A DNA stretch of 64,000 bases from Cornus controversa (Eukaryota > Streptophyta > Magnoliopsida > Cornales > Cornaceae). The number at the start of each line of letters is the position of its first letter. Within the stretch, counting starts at the first letter, position 1. Shown here piece by piece: positions 45,722 through 58,136 of this stretch. The DNA lies in the NCBI GenBank assembly GCA_026545225.1, contig CM048848.1, forward strand, positions 20,190,806 through 20,254,805. The letters are read 5' to 3'. The notes beneath the pieces were generated by a model. The model did no database searches and was not told the DNA's origin. It saw nothing but the letters and a program-made list of their open reading frames with translations. A program made the translations under genes and the position numbers.

Positions 45722-46099
45722 AGCCCTAGGGCGCAAAAAGACCAAAACGCCCCTAGTTCACTTAATGTACCTTCCCGACCTCCGTTTTTGAATCCGTAAG
45801 AAGCGATGGACTCAAAATTACTTCTACGTCTCTCTAAATATTTTAATTGGTCTATAACCAAAAATAAAATTTTTCAGAAAAAAATATCCGGATTCCTGTA
45901 CTCATTAAACCTCATCTCGGGACCCCTGTTGACCAAAAAGTAAAACTTTTTCAAAAGTTTCCAAAACTTTTCAAAACCCTAAAAAAATCTCCAAACATGT
46001 TTCCCGCATTCAAAATACGTTAAATATCATTAAAAATGCATTTAAAGCAATAACTAATAAAAAAATAAAAATCGACCAAAATTGGGCATGGTCTTTACA

Positions 46100-46113
46100 A
46101 CCTCCCTACCTTA
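46100..46113 (-). promoter_or_regulatory. T1 polypurine tract
   Basis: The minus strand reads AAGGTAGGGAGGTT immediately before the LTR start, as required for plus-strand priming. Confidence 0.7.
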
Positions 46114-46182
46114 AGAGATTTCATCCCCGAAATCGGACATACCTTGTGGAAGAAAGAAATTCGGGTACTTGGATCAAACATC

Positions 46183-47051
46183 TTACTCCCATTGCCAAGT
46201 AGCCTCTTCTAGTCCGTGGTGTCTCCACAAAACCTTGACTAATGGGATAGTTTTGCCCCTCAACACTTGATCTCTAGTGTCGAGAATTTTCATCGTTCGC
46301 TCTTCATAAGACACGTCTTCCTCAATCTCAATGTCTGTCCATCCCAAAACATGTGACGAATCTAGCTCATATTTCCTCAACATAGAAACATGAAAGACAT
46401 TATGAACTCCTTCTAATTGTGGTGGCAAAACTAACCTATAAGCCACTTCACCCACACACTCTAAAATTTCGAAGGATCCAATAAACCTTGGTGATAACTT
46501 GCCACTTTTACCAAATCTCATCAGTCCCTTATGTGGAGAAACCTTGAGAAACACATGGTCCCCCATCCCAAATGATAAAGGTCTCCTCCTCCGATCGGCA
46601 TAACTCTTCTGTCTACTTTGTGCTGTGAATAACCACTGACGAATTAACTTAATCTTTTCTGTTGTCTCATGAACTATATCAGGTTCCAAGGCAGCTGTCT
46701 CCCTCACCTCTGTCCAACAAATCGATGACCTACACGACCTACCATACAATGCCTCAAAAGGTGCCATCTTTATGCTAGCTTGGTAACTATTGTTATAGGC
46801 AAACTCCACCAACGACAAATGGTCTTCCCAATTTCATCCAAAATCCAAGATACAGGCTCTCAACATATCCTCCAATGTTAAAATGGTACGCTCCGACTGA
46901 CCATCAGTTTGAGGATAAAAAGCTGTACTGAAATGCAACTTCGTATCAAGGGCTAACTGAAAACCCTGCCAAAATCGTGAAGTAAACCTACGATCTCTAT
47001 CTGAAACAATAGAAACTGGCACTCCATGAAGCTTGACAATATGCTCCACAT
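46183..47051 (-). pseudogene. T1 integrase, C-terminal part with chromodomain-like tail
   Basis: From the A4 junction the frame reads [20 protein letters not shown] (second catalytic Asp), GQSERTI (Glu), one stop near 46832, [40 protein letters not shown], and ends with a Tekay-type chromodomain-like segment. The tail directs insertion to heterochromatin in related elements. The first catalytic Asp lies beyond A4 at about 54365. Confidence 0.82.
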
Positions 47052-47056
47052 ATAGC
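47052..47056. repeat. Left target-site duplication of A4 (ATAGC)
   Basis: ATAGC here and at 54307-54311 flanks A4. The T1 integrase frame reads on across the site if A4 and one copy are ignored. Confidence 0.92.
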
Positions 47057-47870
47057 TAATTCATGTGTGAGTGCGTCTCAATTAAAATTACCACACTTTG
47101 CAATAGAACGAATTCCTTGAAAAATAGGGCTATCGAAAGGGGTGTCGAACCTCAGGGAGTATGGTCTGAATGAGTTGGAGTACAAAATTAATTCCAATTA
47201 AATTTAGAAGAAAAAAATTCTGATTTTTATATTTAAACTAATTAAAAAGAACAAATAAAATAAAACAAAGGAAATAGAGAATGTGGATAATATGAGATAA
47301 ATCTAGGGTATTTGACTTCACTACTAACATCACAATCAATGGTCAATTGAATTAACTATGGAGAATTATATCATGCATAAGTGGTGTCGGTGGCTACAAG
47401 CTCACCTTCATCCGTCAAGAAGATAACATATGATTAAGGCAAAGTCATGGACTATCTTCGATTGGCATGGGCCATCTGCCTAACTACTCTAATCTAGGGT
47501 GCAGTATGGTCCATCTTCTCTAGGCATACTTTATCAAAGCGTATAATGATATATTCAGTGATTACCATTGTGTAATAATCGCTCTAATAATCACTGAAAA
47601 TAAAAGAGATTGAGTTCAATAACAACAACCAAATATCTAAGACAAGATAAGAAATTATTGAAACTGATTTTATAAGACTTTTATAGCGTAATTCTATAAT
47701 AACAATCCTCTAAATTACACTTAGGGCTACATCAAAATCCTAGTGGATGAATTAGTCACTCATGGTAGAAGAAGAAGTTTCAATGGTTGAGAATAAAAAA
47801 ATAATCTATCACTAAGAGAATAAAATATACAAGTTAAGAGGCTAGAATGCGTAACATTCAACGCCGATCA
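47057..47870 (-). repeat. A4 3' LTR with internal deletion (814 bp)
   Basis: Starts TAATTCATGTGTGAG (terminal G lost) and ends ACGCCGATCA. Compared with the right LTR it lacks ~0.7 kb between TTTCAATGGTTGAG and ATAAAAAAATAATC near 47790. The polypurine tract CACCCCCAAACTT follows at 47869-47881. Confidence 0.85.
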
Positions 47871-47960
47871 CACCCCCAAACTTACATATTGCTAGTCCCT
47901 TAGTAATAGAATAAAACAAAACTAAAACTTTTATAGGCTTAAAAATTCGGGCAACCCATC

Positions 47961-48158
47961 ATTGGGCTTGGGCGATCAATCCCCCGTAGGCTGGGTGATC
48001 GATATCCCAACTGGTTGGTCTCCCACATGAAAAAAATATGGGGGCGATCGATCCCCCCTTAAATGGACGATCAATCCCCCCTGTTGACGCCTGTTTGGTG
48101 TCTATCGCCAAGGGTCGACCGGGAAGGGTATTGTTGAAGTGTCTATCATCCAAGGTCG
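47961..48158. repeat. GC-rich palindrome cluster of A4
   Basis: Degraded units include GGGCGATCAATCCCCC, GGGGCGATCGATCCCCCC and AAGGTCGACCG twice. Only one GATCGATC core flanked by G and C runs is fully kept, so the symmetry decays in this older copy. Confidence 0.75.
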
Positions 48159-48402
48159 ACCGAGATCTAGTTTTCTCACCCATTTTGAGTCCAAAGACCT
48201 TGGTACACCTCTTGGCATCCTCTGGAAGCAACTTATACATAAAAAACTCAAAGAAAACACATTAAAACGCAACTAGAATTGAAAGGAAAATTAAGAAAAC
48301 TTAAACTAAAAATTAAAATAAAAGAAAACCAAAGAAATTAAAGGATAAAAATACATACAAATCCTACAATTTTAATGTCCATAGGAGACGATCAACTCTC
48401 CG

Positions 48403-50106
48403 AAGGGATTAAGTCAGACAGACAGGATCCGTCCAGTCGACGATCTCCACGTCTCTTGTTGGCACAAACCCTTCTACACAATGCTTCAACCTTTGCCCAT
48501 TAACTTTTTCATCAAAAATTGCAAACAATTATTTATCTGGAAATGAGTCGCCAATAGGTAATGCATCGAACACAGGCTCAGATACAATTTGAGATAAATG
48601 ATCCGCAACTACATTCTTTGTCCCCTTCTTGTCTTTGATTTCCAAATGGAATTCTTGCAACAATAAAATCCATCGAATAAGGCATGGTTTGGTTTCCTTC
48701 TTGGCCAATAAGTGTCTCAATGCCACATGATCAGAGTATACAACCACCTTAGACCCCAATAAATAGGAACAAAATTTGTCCAGGGCAAATACTATAACTA
48801 GAAGCTCTTTCTCTGTGGTTGTATAATTAAGTTGGGCATTAGAGAGAGTCTTACTTGCGTAATAGATGACATATGGTCGTTTCTCTTCTCTTTGTCCCAA
48901 CACTGCTCCTACAGTATAATCAGAGGCATCACACATGATTTCGAAAGGTAGAGCCCATTTCGGAGATTGCATGATTGGTGTAGAGGCTAATAAAGACCGA
49001 AGCTTCTTAAAAGCTTGCACACATTCTTCATCAAAGGAAGAGGGAACATATTTAGATAACAAATGGCACAAAGGCCAAGAAATTTTACTAAAATCCTTGA
49101 TGAATCTTCCATAGAATCCAGCATAGCCTAAGAAAGAATGAACTTGTTTCACCAAAGTTGGAGGAGGTAGCGTAGCAATCAAGTCGATCTTTGCTTTATC
49201 AACTTCAATGCCTCTCTCTAAAACAATATGGCCCAACACAATACCCTCTTTCACCATGAAATGGCTCTTCTCCCAACTAAGTACCAAATTCTATTCTCGA
49301 CATCTTTAAAGTACTAGTGATAAATTGCTTAGACAGTCTTCAAAGGATGATCCATAAACAGAGAAGTCATCCATGAACACCTCCAAGAATTTTTCCACCA
49401 TGTCAGAAAAGATGGCCATCATACACCTTTGGAATGTCATCGGAGCATTACATAATCTAAATGGCATACGACGATAAGCAAAAGTACCAAAGGGACAAGT
49501 GAAAGTAGTGTTCTCTTGATCTTTTGGATCCATAGCCACTTGGTTATAACCAGAGTAGCCATCTAGAAAGTAATAATAGCTCTGACCTGCTAACATTTCA
49601 AGTATTTGATCAATGAATGGGAGAGGGAAGTGATGTTTTATTGTCACGAAATTGAGCGTCCTGTAGTCAATGCAAACACGCCAACCTGTGGCAGTTCGTT
49701 ATGGAACAAGCTCTCCCACAGAATTAGGGACAATAGTAAGACCAGACTTTTTAGGAACAACTTGCATTAGGCTCACCCATGTTCTGTCAGAAATTGGATA
49801 AATTATTCTTGCATCAAGTAACTTGACAACCTCTTTCTTTATTACCTCCTTCATGTTGGGATTCAGTGACCTCTGTGCCTCTCTAGATGGCTTACATCCT
49901 TCTTCTAGATGGACTTTGTGCATGCAAATTGAAGGATTAATACCCTTAAGATCAGCGACACTCCACCTAATTGCTTCACGATATTGATATAAGACCTCCA
50001 CTAAGCGCTTCTCTTGAGTTTCTGTCAGATCAGAGGCAATGATAACAGGAAGAGTTCTTTGTGCCCCCAAAAATACATACTCCAACTTGTTAGGCAAATG
50101 CTTCAA
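48403..50106 (-). pseudogene. A4 reverse transcriptase and RNase H, integrase deleted
   Basis: One frame with a few stops (near 49699, 49303, 49290 and 48526). It shows EYVFLGAQRTLPVIIASDL, WRVCIDYRTLN, FMDDFSVYG (the catalytic DD), [20 protein letters not shown], then RNase H ([56 protein letters not shown]). Immediately after SFPDK the frame enters KVNGQRLKHCVEGF, the very end of Athila pol, so the whole integrase is missing. It supplies the family's RT type for comparison with A1 and A2. Confidence 0.87.
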
Positions 50107-50552
50107 CTCTAACTATAGAGGGGACTCCAAGCATTAGGGGAGTGCTAGATGGAGAAGGGAGTGGCTCGATTGGAATTCTCCATGGTGGAATATTCTGAAT
50201 AACAACCACTTCCAGCATAGAATTCACCTCTTCACATAATTCTTTTTCATAAATTGTCTCATAATCACAAATAGACTTACATACCTCCAAGGAGTTTCAA
50301 GATATAAAGGATAAAACAAATTCTTCTACACATTCATCAATATCATCCATGCAGAACACATCACTCTGATCTGGAAGGTGTTGGATAGCATTAAAAATAT
50401 TAAGCTTGACATTCATGTTGCCAAATGATATATCCATGATCCCCGACCTACAATTTATGTAAGAATTGGCAGTAGCTAAGAAAGGTCAACCAAGGATGAC
50501 TGGAATGTGCCTTCTTAGGTTATGAACTGGCTCACTGTCAAGTATAATAAAA
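50107..50552 (-). pseudogene. A4 protease end and linker
   Basis: On the minus strand the LGRP-type protease segment ([21 protein letters not shown] region near 50430-50500) and the linker with IPPWRIPIEPLPSPSS (50140-50210) are present in broken frames. The linker matches the A3 gag tail. Confidence 0.6.
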
Positions 50553-51749
50553 TTAACAGGAAAGTAGAACTTTGTTCACTTTAATGAGCACATCTTCAAT
50601 GATCCCAATGGGTTGCTTTGTTGATCTATCTGCAAATTGCAACACCACTGAGGTAGGCTTCAATTCTCCTAAGCCCAATTGTAAGTATACTGAATAGGGT
50701 AGCAAATTCACACTTGCACCTAAATCAAGAAGAGCTTTATCAACATGGTGCTCCCCAATGATGGATGAAATAGTTGGAGCACTAGGATCTTTGTACTTGG
50801 GAGGAGTGCACTGCTGAATTATAGAACTCACTTGTTGTGGCAGCATCACTTTCTTTGGCACATGACATTTAGAACGCCTATTCTGAGTGCACAAGTCCTT
50901 CAAGAATTTAGCATAAGGAGGAATTTGCTTGATGGCATCAAGGAGTGGCAAATTAATCTTCACTTGTTGAAACACCTCCATCATGTCATATAGCTTGTCC
51001 CCTTGCTTCCCAAATTTAGATGCTTCAAGGAAACGTTGTGGGAAAGGAGCCTTGGGCTCATAAGAATTTTCAACACTTGGACTTATGGTCACTTTTTCTT
51101 CTTCTTTCTTTTTCCCCACTTTGTTATCAATTATTTTCCCACTCCTCAAAGTGGTAATAGCTTGAACCTGTTCATGCTGTGGGTTGCTTGTGGAAGCTTG
51201 CATCCCTATTGGATTAACAACTGGTTGACTAGGAAGCTTCCCTTCTTCTCTTCTACTCAATGAATTAGCAAGCTGTCCAAACTGAGATTCTAGTTTGGCA
51301 ATAGATTGAGAATGAGAGTGTACTAGCTGAATTGTAGATTGTACTATTGCTACAGTAGCTTGCACTGTCTCTATAATGGAATCAAGTGTATCAGATTTTG
51401 CTAAGGTGAGTGTTAGCTTGTCTTCAATAGCAAAGATTCTTTGTGCTATAAGAACTTGTGTTTGATATTGTTTTTGAGGTACAAAATTCCTAGGTTGATA
51501 TGCTGGTTGCATTGTTGCCCCTTGGTTACTGTAAGAAAAACCAGGATGATTCCTCCATATAGGATTGTAAGTATTACCTCGTGGAGGATTCATTGGTCCA
51601 ATGAATGCAGCTAAGACTTGCTCATGTTGAATATTAGAAAATTGCTCAATTGAAGTCCAATTGTTCACATTATGCATAGGACTAGAGCAAAATTCACAAG
51701 GGCCTAGCAATGAAGAATTTGAAGTAGATGGAGCTTGATTGGCAGCCAT
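50553..51749 (-). pseudogene. A4 gag C-terminal part and protease active site
   Basis: Open for 398 codons. The zinc knuckle reads [14 protein letters not shown], with the last Cys changed to Trp. The coiled-coil-like [20 protein letters not shown], the linker and the protease [18 protein letters not shown] follow. The frame ends with a frameshift after VLIKVNKV. It is collinear with A1 residues ~310-700. Confidence 0.8.
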
Positions 51750-52676
51750 AATTGCTGCTACCTTCTGGATATTAAATCAATGTCGGTTAGCGTAGCTTCT
51801 GAAGCACCAACCTCAAAAATCCCATCAGTCTTCCTTATAGTGGCAGGTCTACTAGAACGAGTAGAGGATACATGTTGTATAGATATGTCACTAAGATTTT
51901 CAAATCAGGTTCATGCCTCTTCTTCACTCTTCAACATAAAAGTACCTCTACAAGATGCATCAACCATCTATCTGTTGGCTTCTGTCAGTCCTTCATGGAA
52001 ACTCTGCACTAATTGCCACTTATGAACTAGATGATGAGGACACTTCCTAAGAAGGTCCTTGAATCTTTCCCATGTCTCATAAAATTGTTCCCCCTTATAT
52101 TGGGAGAAACCAGTGATAGCACGTCTGAACTAATTGGTCTTCCCTATCGGAAAATATTTCTTGAGAAACTCATGTTCCATCTGCGTCCAAGTCATGATTG
52201 AATCTGCCAATAGAGAATTGGACCAATACTTTGCTTTATCTTTTAGGGAGAATGGAAAAAGTCTCATTCTGAAAGCATCTTCAAAGAAGTTGTGAATTTT
52301 GGTAGTTGAGCACACTTCAATGAATTCATCTAGATGCTTGTAAGGGTCCTCTTGAGTCAGCCCAAAATAAGATGGTAGCATCTGAATAACTTTGGACTTG
52401 ATCTCATAATTATGTGCTGTGACATTGGCCCGTTGAAAACCGGCTGGTGAAGTGTATGTCTTAGGAACATAGTAGTCCTTGAGCAATCTACCCCTTTTTC
52501 TAGCAGCATTAGGAACAAGGTTGTTATTCCTTTCTTCCGCCATGTCTTCAATGAATTCTTCCCCTTGCACAATGGTATCAACAGAGATGTTCCTCTATTG
52601 TCTAAGAGTACATTCAAGCTTAGGATCAAGAGGTATCAAAGGATTAGCCACAGAACGACGACCTTGCATATATTAA
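51750..52676 (-). pseudogene. A4 gag N-terminal part
   Basis: It begins [15 protein letters not shown] at about 52670 and shows [39 protein letters not shown] and YWSNSLLADSIMTWTQME. At least three stops or frameshifts interrupt it (near 52570, 52130 and 51905). Confidence 0.8.
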
Positions 52677-52791
52677 CGAAAAGTACCTAAAAAGAAAACA
52701 AAAACGAAATTAAAAACAAAGTATAAAAATTTCCTAAGCGAAAAATCCAATTAAAATTAATTCCATAAAATCCAATCAATCAAATAGATAA

Positions 52792-52809
52792 TCCCCGACA
52801 ATGGTGCCA
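52792..52809 (-). promoter_or_regulatory. A4 primer binding site (decayed tRNA-Asp type)
   Basis: The minus strand reads TGGCACCATTGTCGGGGA, three transitions away from the A1 site, all G to A or C to T. Priming is probably lost. Confidence 0.75.
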
Positions 52810-52814
52810 AAAAT

Positions 52815-54306
52815 TGATTCGTGTGTGAATGCGTCTTAATTAAAATTACTGCACTTCGCAATAGAACGAATTCCTTATAGAATAGGGCTATCGAAAGGGG
52901 TGTCGAACCTCAGGGATTATGGTCTGAATGAGTTGGAGTACGCAATTAATTCCAATTAAATTTAGAACAAAAAATTCTGATTTTTATATTTAAACTAATT
53001 AAAAAGAACAAATAAAATAAAACAAAGGAAATAGAGAGTGTGGATAATATGAGATAAATCTAGGGTATTTGACTTCACCATTAACATCACAATCAATGGT
53101 CAATTGAATTAACTATGGAGAATTACATTATGCATAAGTGGTGTCAGTGGGTACAAGCTCACCTTCATCCTTCAGGAAGATAACATATGATTAAGGCTAA
53201 GTCATAGACTATCTTCGATTGGCATGGGCCATCTGCCTAACTACTCTAATCTAGGGTGCAGTATGGTCCATCTTCTCTAGGCATACTCTATCAAAGCGTA
53301 TAATGATATATTCAGTGATTACCATTGTGTAATAATCGCTCTCATAATCACAGAAAATAAGAGAGATTGAGTTTAATAACAACAACCAAATATCTAAGAC
53401 AAGATAAGAAATCGTTGAAACTGAATTTATAAGACTTTTATAGCGCAATTCTATAATAAGAATCCTCTAAATTATACAATCTATGCATGAACATAAAGGT
53501 CTCCAATAATTAAAATAATCAAACCATTGATGCTTAGTTAGGGCTACATCAAAATCCTAGTGGATGAACTAGCCGCTCATGGTAGAAGAAGAAGCTTCAA
53601 CGGTTGAGGAAGAAGGCATCATCTTCATGAATTACGCGTAAGACTTCGTTCTCCAATGATTCTCCACTCCAAAGCTCTGCAAAGTATGTCTTCAATTCTG
53701 TCCAAAGGCTCTCTCTGCTCTCTAGAACATTCTCTAATTCACCACTTTAAGCCCTAAGAGAATACACCAAAGTCCTAATCCAATTAGGAATTAATTAGGT
53801 TTTCCCGCAGCACTAATCAGGTGGGTTTTTCCTGCTGACGTTCGGCCCAACTTTTGACCCACTAGAAGTCCGATTCACCGAATTTTTGTGAAATACAAAA
53901 GTGTGCAGAATTGAATTTCATTTAAATTATATTAAAATGAAGTCAATTTGAGGCTTGAAAATAACACTTCTGGTCCGTTTTCCAAAATGAGATTAAAACT
54001 GTATTAAGCGCATAATTGGGCTTAAGGCCCGTAACCTTTTTAAGCAGATGTAATTCTTGGACCTTTTCCTTTGGCTGATTTGAGTTAAAATATGAATTTG
54101 AATGAATCCATTTGATGTAGACTTCATCTAACCTTCTTGCATGTCAGCTTTAAAAGCTAAAAATCGTGGTTTTAACTGAAATAATAATTAAGGCATTGAA
54201 AATACAGAAAACACTAAAATGAAGTAAAATAACAAAATAATCTATCACTAAGAGAATAAAATGTACAAGTTAAGAGGCTAGAATGCGTAACATTCAACGC
54301 CGATCA
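52815..54306 (-). repeat. A4 5' LTR (1492 bp)
   Basis: TGATTCGTGTGTGAATG to ACGCCGATCA. Complete, unlike the left LTR. It is followed by the ATAGC duplication. Confidence 0.9.
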
Positions 54307-54311
54307 ATAGC

Positions 54312-54650
54312 TTATTAAGATTCTCTGCACCATCTATGACTTGAATAGGTAGAAAATGAGCAGTCTTAGTCAATCTGTCGACTATGACTCACACGACATC
54401 ATGCCCCTTCTATGACCTATGCTCTTGTTTCCATTTCGCTACTGGCAAATGTTACGATAAACTAGCTGGCCTTTGATGCTCGACCTTTACTTGTTGGCAA
54501 GTAAGACTCTTAGCCACAAATTCAGCCACATCCTTTTTCATTCCCTTCCACCAGTACTGTCGCTTTAGGTTGTGATACATTTTTGTCCCATCGGGATGTA
54601 CCGCAAGTCTAGAACAATGGAATTCCTAGAAAATTCTCTCTCTACATGGA
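54312..54650 (-). pseudogene. T1 integrase, N-terminal part
   Basis: The minus strand reads LAVHPDGTKMYHNLKRQYWW, a finger with CQQ (one Cys replaced), then VIVDRLTKTAHFLPIQVI with the first catalytic Asp. Stops occur at about 54383, 54405 and 54440. The frame runs into the A4 insertion at AENLNKLY and continues at 47051. Confidence 0.8.
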
Positions 54651-55468
54651 ATAGGAACATATATCTTTCCTTTAAACTACAAACTTCCATCCGTATGCAA
54701 GGACCAACCTTCTACAACTTCACCACCCGAAATTCGAGTGTGAATAGCTCTCATCCCCTCATCTTGCATTTGTGCCTCAATCACTTTAGTAACTAAAGTC
54801 GGTTGGGCAATAAGGCTAAACAAGTTAGCTAGTTCACTGTCATCACTGAAGTACAAGCCCAAATTCGCTATGTCCTCCATCATTTTCCATTCTCGAATGG
54901 CAATGCTAGCCAAAGTCCCATGTGATTTTCTACTCAAGGCATCGGCTACTACATTGGTCTTCCCTAGGTGATACTGAAGATCAAAATTATAATCTTCCAT
55001 GTACTCAACCCATCTCTGTTAGAGTTCAAATCCTTTTGGGTGAAGAGATATTTGAGACTCTTGTGATCAGAAAAGACTTCAAATTTCTCCCCATACAAGT
55101 AATGTCTCCACCCCTTCAAGGCTAAGATAATTACCTCTAATTCCAAGTCTTGAGTTGGGCAGTTCTACTCATGAGTTTTTAACTGTCGTGACCCATAGGC
55201 AACAACTCTTCTCATTTGCATCAACACGCACCCCAATCTGTCACGTGAAGTATTGCAATATATAACATACCCCATCCCCTATTCCAAAATTACTAAAACT
55301 GGAGCGGTAATCAATCTTTTCTTTAATTCCTGAAAAGCAAGCTCACAAGCTTCATTCCATACAAATTTAACTCCCTTACAAGTAAGTCTCGTCGTCGGTG
55401 CCGCTAACCGTGAGAAATCCTCCACAAACCTCTAATAATAATCGGCTAACCCCAAGAATCTTTGGATC
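54651..55468 (-). pseudogene. T1 RT thumb and RNase H
   Basis: The order on the minus strand is [69 protein letters not shown] and [20 protein letters not shown]. The RNase H catalytic positions E (ELEV) and D (SDHKSL) are kept. Several nonsense codons and one shift break the frame. Confidence 0.8.
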
Positions 55469-56711
55469 TCAAATACATTCTTCAAATGGTCCCAATCCAT
55501 TACGGTCTCTATCTTGGAAGGATCCACAGAAACTCCCCCCCCCCCAAACCACATGTCCGAGAAACATTACTTCGGATGGCCAAAACTCACAGTTTTCATA
55601 TTTGGCATACAACTGATTTTCCCTTAGAATTTGTAACACTGTCCTCAAATGATTCTCTTGTTCCTCTTTTGATGAAGAATATACAAGAATATCGTCCACA
55701 AATACCACTACATACTCATCAATGAATGCATTAAACACCTGATTTATTAAGTCCATGAATGCCGCCGATGCATTTGTCAAACCAAAAGGCATCACAAGGA
55801 ATTCATAATGACCATACCATATTTGAAAGGCCATTTTTGAAACATCTTCCTCCATGACTCTCAACTGATAGTACCCTGACCTCAAGTCGATCTTAGAGAA
55901 ACACTTAGCTCTCTTAAGTTGATTAAACAAATCATCTATCCTTGGCAAAGGATATTTGTTATTGATCGTTACATTGTTTAGCTTTCGATAATCAATACAT
56001 AACCATAGTGACCCATCCTTCTTCTTAGCAAATAAGATCGGTGCTCCCCAAGGTAATACGCTAGGACGTATAAAACCTTTTGCCCTTAGGTCCTCTAATT
56101 GCTCATTTAACTCCTTTAACTTTGCCGGTGCCATTCGATACGGTGCTATCGAAATGGGTGTCGTACTAGCTTTGACATCAATGGAAAATTTAACTTCTCG
56201 CCTAAGGGGTAATTCTGTTAACTCCTTCGAAAAAACATCCTCAAATTCACACACCACTTCAGGAAAAATTGCAAGATTTCCCCCTTCTTCACCAGTCACA
56301 AGGCTAGCTAGGAAAAAGTCGTAACGATCCTGACCCCATAGTCCGTATAATGACGAAGAATGAAATTCACTCCATTCCCTGATGAAGCAAAAACAATCTC
56401 CTCCCGGTGTACACACTGACACTCTTCCTCGGTAGCAATCTATGGTGGCTCTAAATGAAGACAACCAATCCATTCTGAGAATGACATCAAAACTTGTCAT
56501 CTCTAAGAGCACAAAATCAAATATCAACCGCCGGTTGGCTATCTCTATCTCACATGCCCGACACACCATATCCAGAGTCACCCTACCCCCAACTGGTGTA
56601 TCAATGCATAAGGCTCTATCTAAGGTAGACACCTCTAACCCCAATGTAGAAGCAAAAGCAATTGATATAAAGGAATGTGATGCTCCTGAGTTAATTAAAA
56701 CTCTACCCTAA
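55469..56711 (-). pseudogene. T1 protease and reverse transcriptase
   Basis: The protease site reads LINSGASHS: the catalytic Asp of DSGA is Asn (G to A). RT follows with [43 protein letters not shown] and [11 protein letters not shown] (catalytic DD). A run of eleven C at 55535-55545 shifts the frame at GHVVWGG, so the 391-codon frame ends in unrelated residues. The RT core itself is open. Confidence 0.85.
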
Positions 56712-56779
56712 GAGCTAGATACAAGAAATATACCTCTCACAATAGGTGAACCTACAGAAGTCTCGACTGGAGAAATAGC

Positions 56780-57983
56780 ACAGGCACAACCTTGTATGCC
56801 TCGTCCTGCTTGACCACTCCCCTAATGGCCTTATTGTTACATAGAGGTAGTAGGAGTCACTCCCTTTCCTGGTCGCGAACTCTGAACAGATTGTGCAGGC
56901 TGTGGCAACTGTGGAACTCTAAAACCTGACTGTACCCCGGAAGCTTGTGAATACTGCTACTGTGACCCTGTAGCACCATAAGAATTGCTCATCTTTTGAG
57001 CACATTCTCTCACTTCATGCCCCACTTGTCCACACCTATAGCACGTCCTTGCATCCCTTTTAGGAGCGGTTTGTAACTGTGGTCATTATGACATATAATG
57101 ACCCACCTGTTGACATTTATAGCACTTCACCTTATCCCAAGATGATCCTGTAGGCATAGACACTGTAGAGAATGACCATGTCTATTGAGGCCCTCTAGGG
57201 AAAGAACTACTCCCATTATGCTTCTTCTTTGGATTGCTCTGTGAATGAGAACCCATACTTCGTGGCTGACTCCTCAAGTCCCGTATCCTCCGTATATCAT
57301 TGTCATCCGCTTCTACCAACAGTGTCCTTCTCACCACCTTTGCATAGCTTGGTATGTCTAAGATAGTGACTTTGGCCCTTAGCTCGAATTAAAGCCCTTT
57401 CATAAACCTCCTTGCCTTGGTTTGTTCATTTGTTACCATCTCCAGTGCAAAGCGAGATAAGACAATAAATTAGTTTTCATAATCCATTACACTCATCCCT
57501 CTTTGGATTAAGTGTATGAATTCATCGTGTAAAGCTTCATTGATCATGTCCAAAAAATACTTCTCTAAAAATAACCTTCTAAATGTCTCCCACTCTATGT
57601 TCCTCACGTCATGAGTGAGTCATGGATTTCCACCGTAGGTCCATTGCCCCTGTCAATTGGATCAGAATCATTGACCTCCTCAAGTCATCTTCGTTTATCC
57701 TAAGCACATCAAATACTTTGGAAACCTGTTCAAGCCAATCTTCTGTAGCCACAAGATCTGCGTTCCCATCAAACATAGGTGGGTTCATTTTATTGAACAT
57801 CTCAAGGGCTTTCATTGCCCTATTTTCACCTCCCTCAGCTTGATTCTGTGGACCTTCATTAGCAGTTCAAGTCAACAATTGGATAGCAGCAGTCATCTCT
57901 TGAACTAGCTGTGCTCCATCTATCAATGGTGGTGGTGGTGGAATTTGATCCACACCCTTACCACGTCCTCGTCTTGGTGGCAT
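56780..57983 (-). pseudogene. T1 gag
   Basis: The likely start at 57983 reads MPPRRGRGKGVDQIPPPPPL. The gag core MNPPMFDGNADLVATEDWLE follows, then two CCHC knuckles at ~57000-57140: CYKCQQVGHYMS with its last Cys lost, and CYRCGQVGHEVREC intact. In-frame stops occur in several places (near 57865, 57605, 57470 and 57060). The product would be the capsid protein that packages element RNA. Confidence 0.8.
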
Positions 57984-58136
57984 TACTCTAATAAATATTT
58001 CCAATCAAAGATTAATGACATATAGATATTGATTAGTCAATGTTACTCACTTTATAGAATCATGTCATTGCAATTAACAAAATTTAAATCACAAAACACG
58101 TAGGAGTTGCCTAGACCCAACCTTTACCCCAAGTCC

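Larger units (their letters stand above)
44290..46099 (-). repeat. T1 3' (left) LTR, ~1.8 kb
   Basis: The minus-strand start TGTAAAGACCATGCCC is at 46099. The left edge is blurred: ACTCAAAAATCGAGG matches the right LTR, but the expected terminal TGTCACGCCCC is replaced by Tat sequence. It contains a TATAAATA box (45714-45721) and the GATGCATC palindrome cluster. Confidence 0.8.
47057..54306 (-). mobile_element. Athila element A4, integrase-deleted (minus)
   Basis: It contains a right 5' LTR, mutated tRNA-Asp primer site, broken gag, protease region, RT and RNase H, then jumps straight to the last residues of the pol frame, the palindrome cluster and a shortened left LTR. Integrase and the env-position ORF are absent. 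It is the mirror image of A1 and A2, which keep integrase but lack RT. Numerous stops show it is older than A3. Confidence 0.9.
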
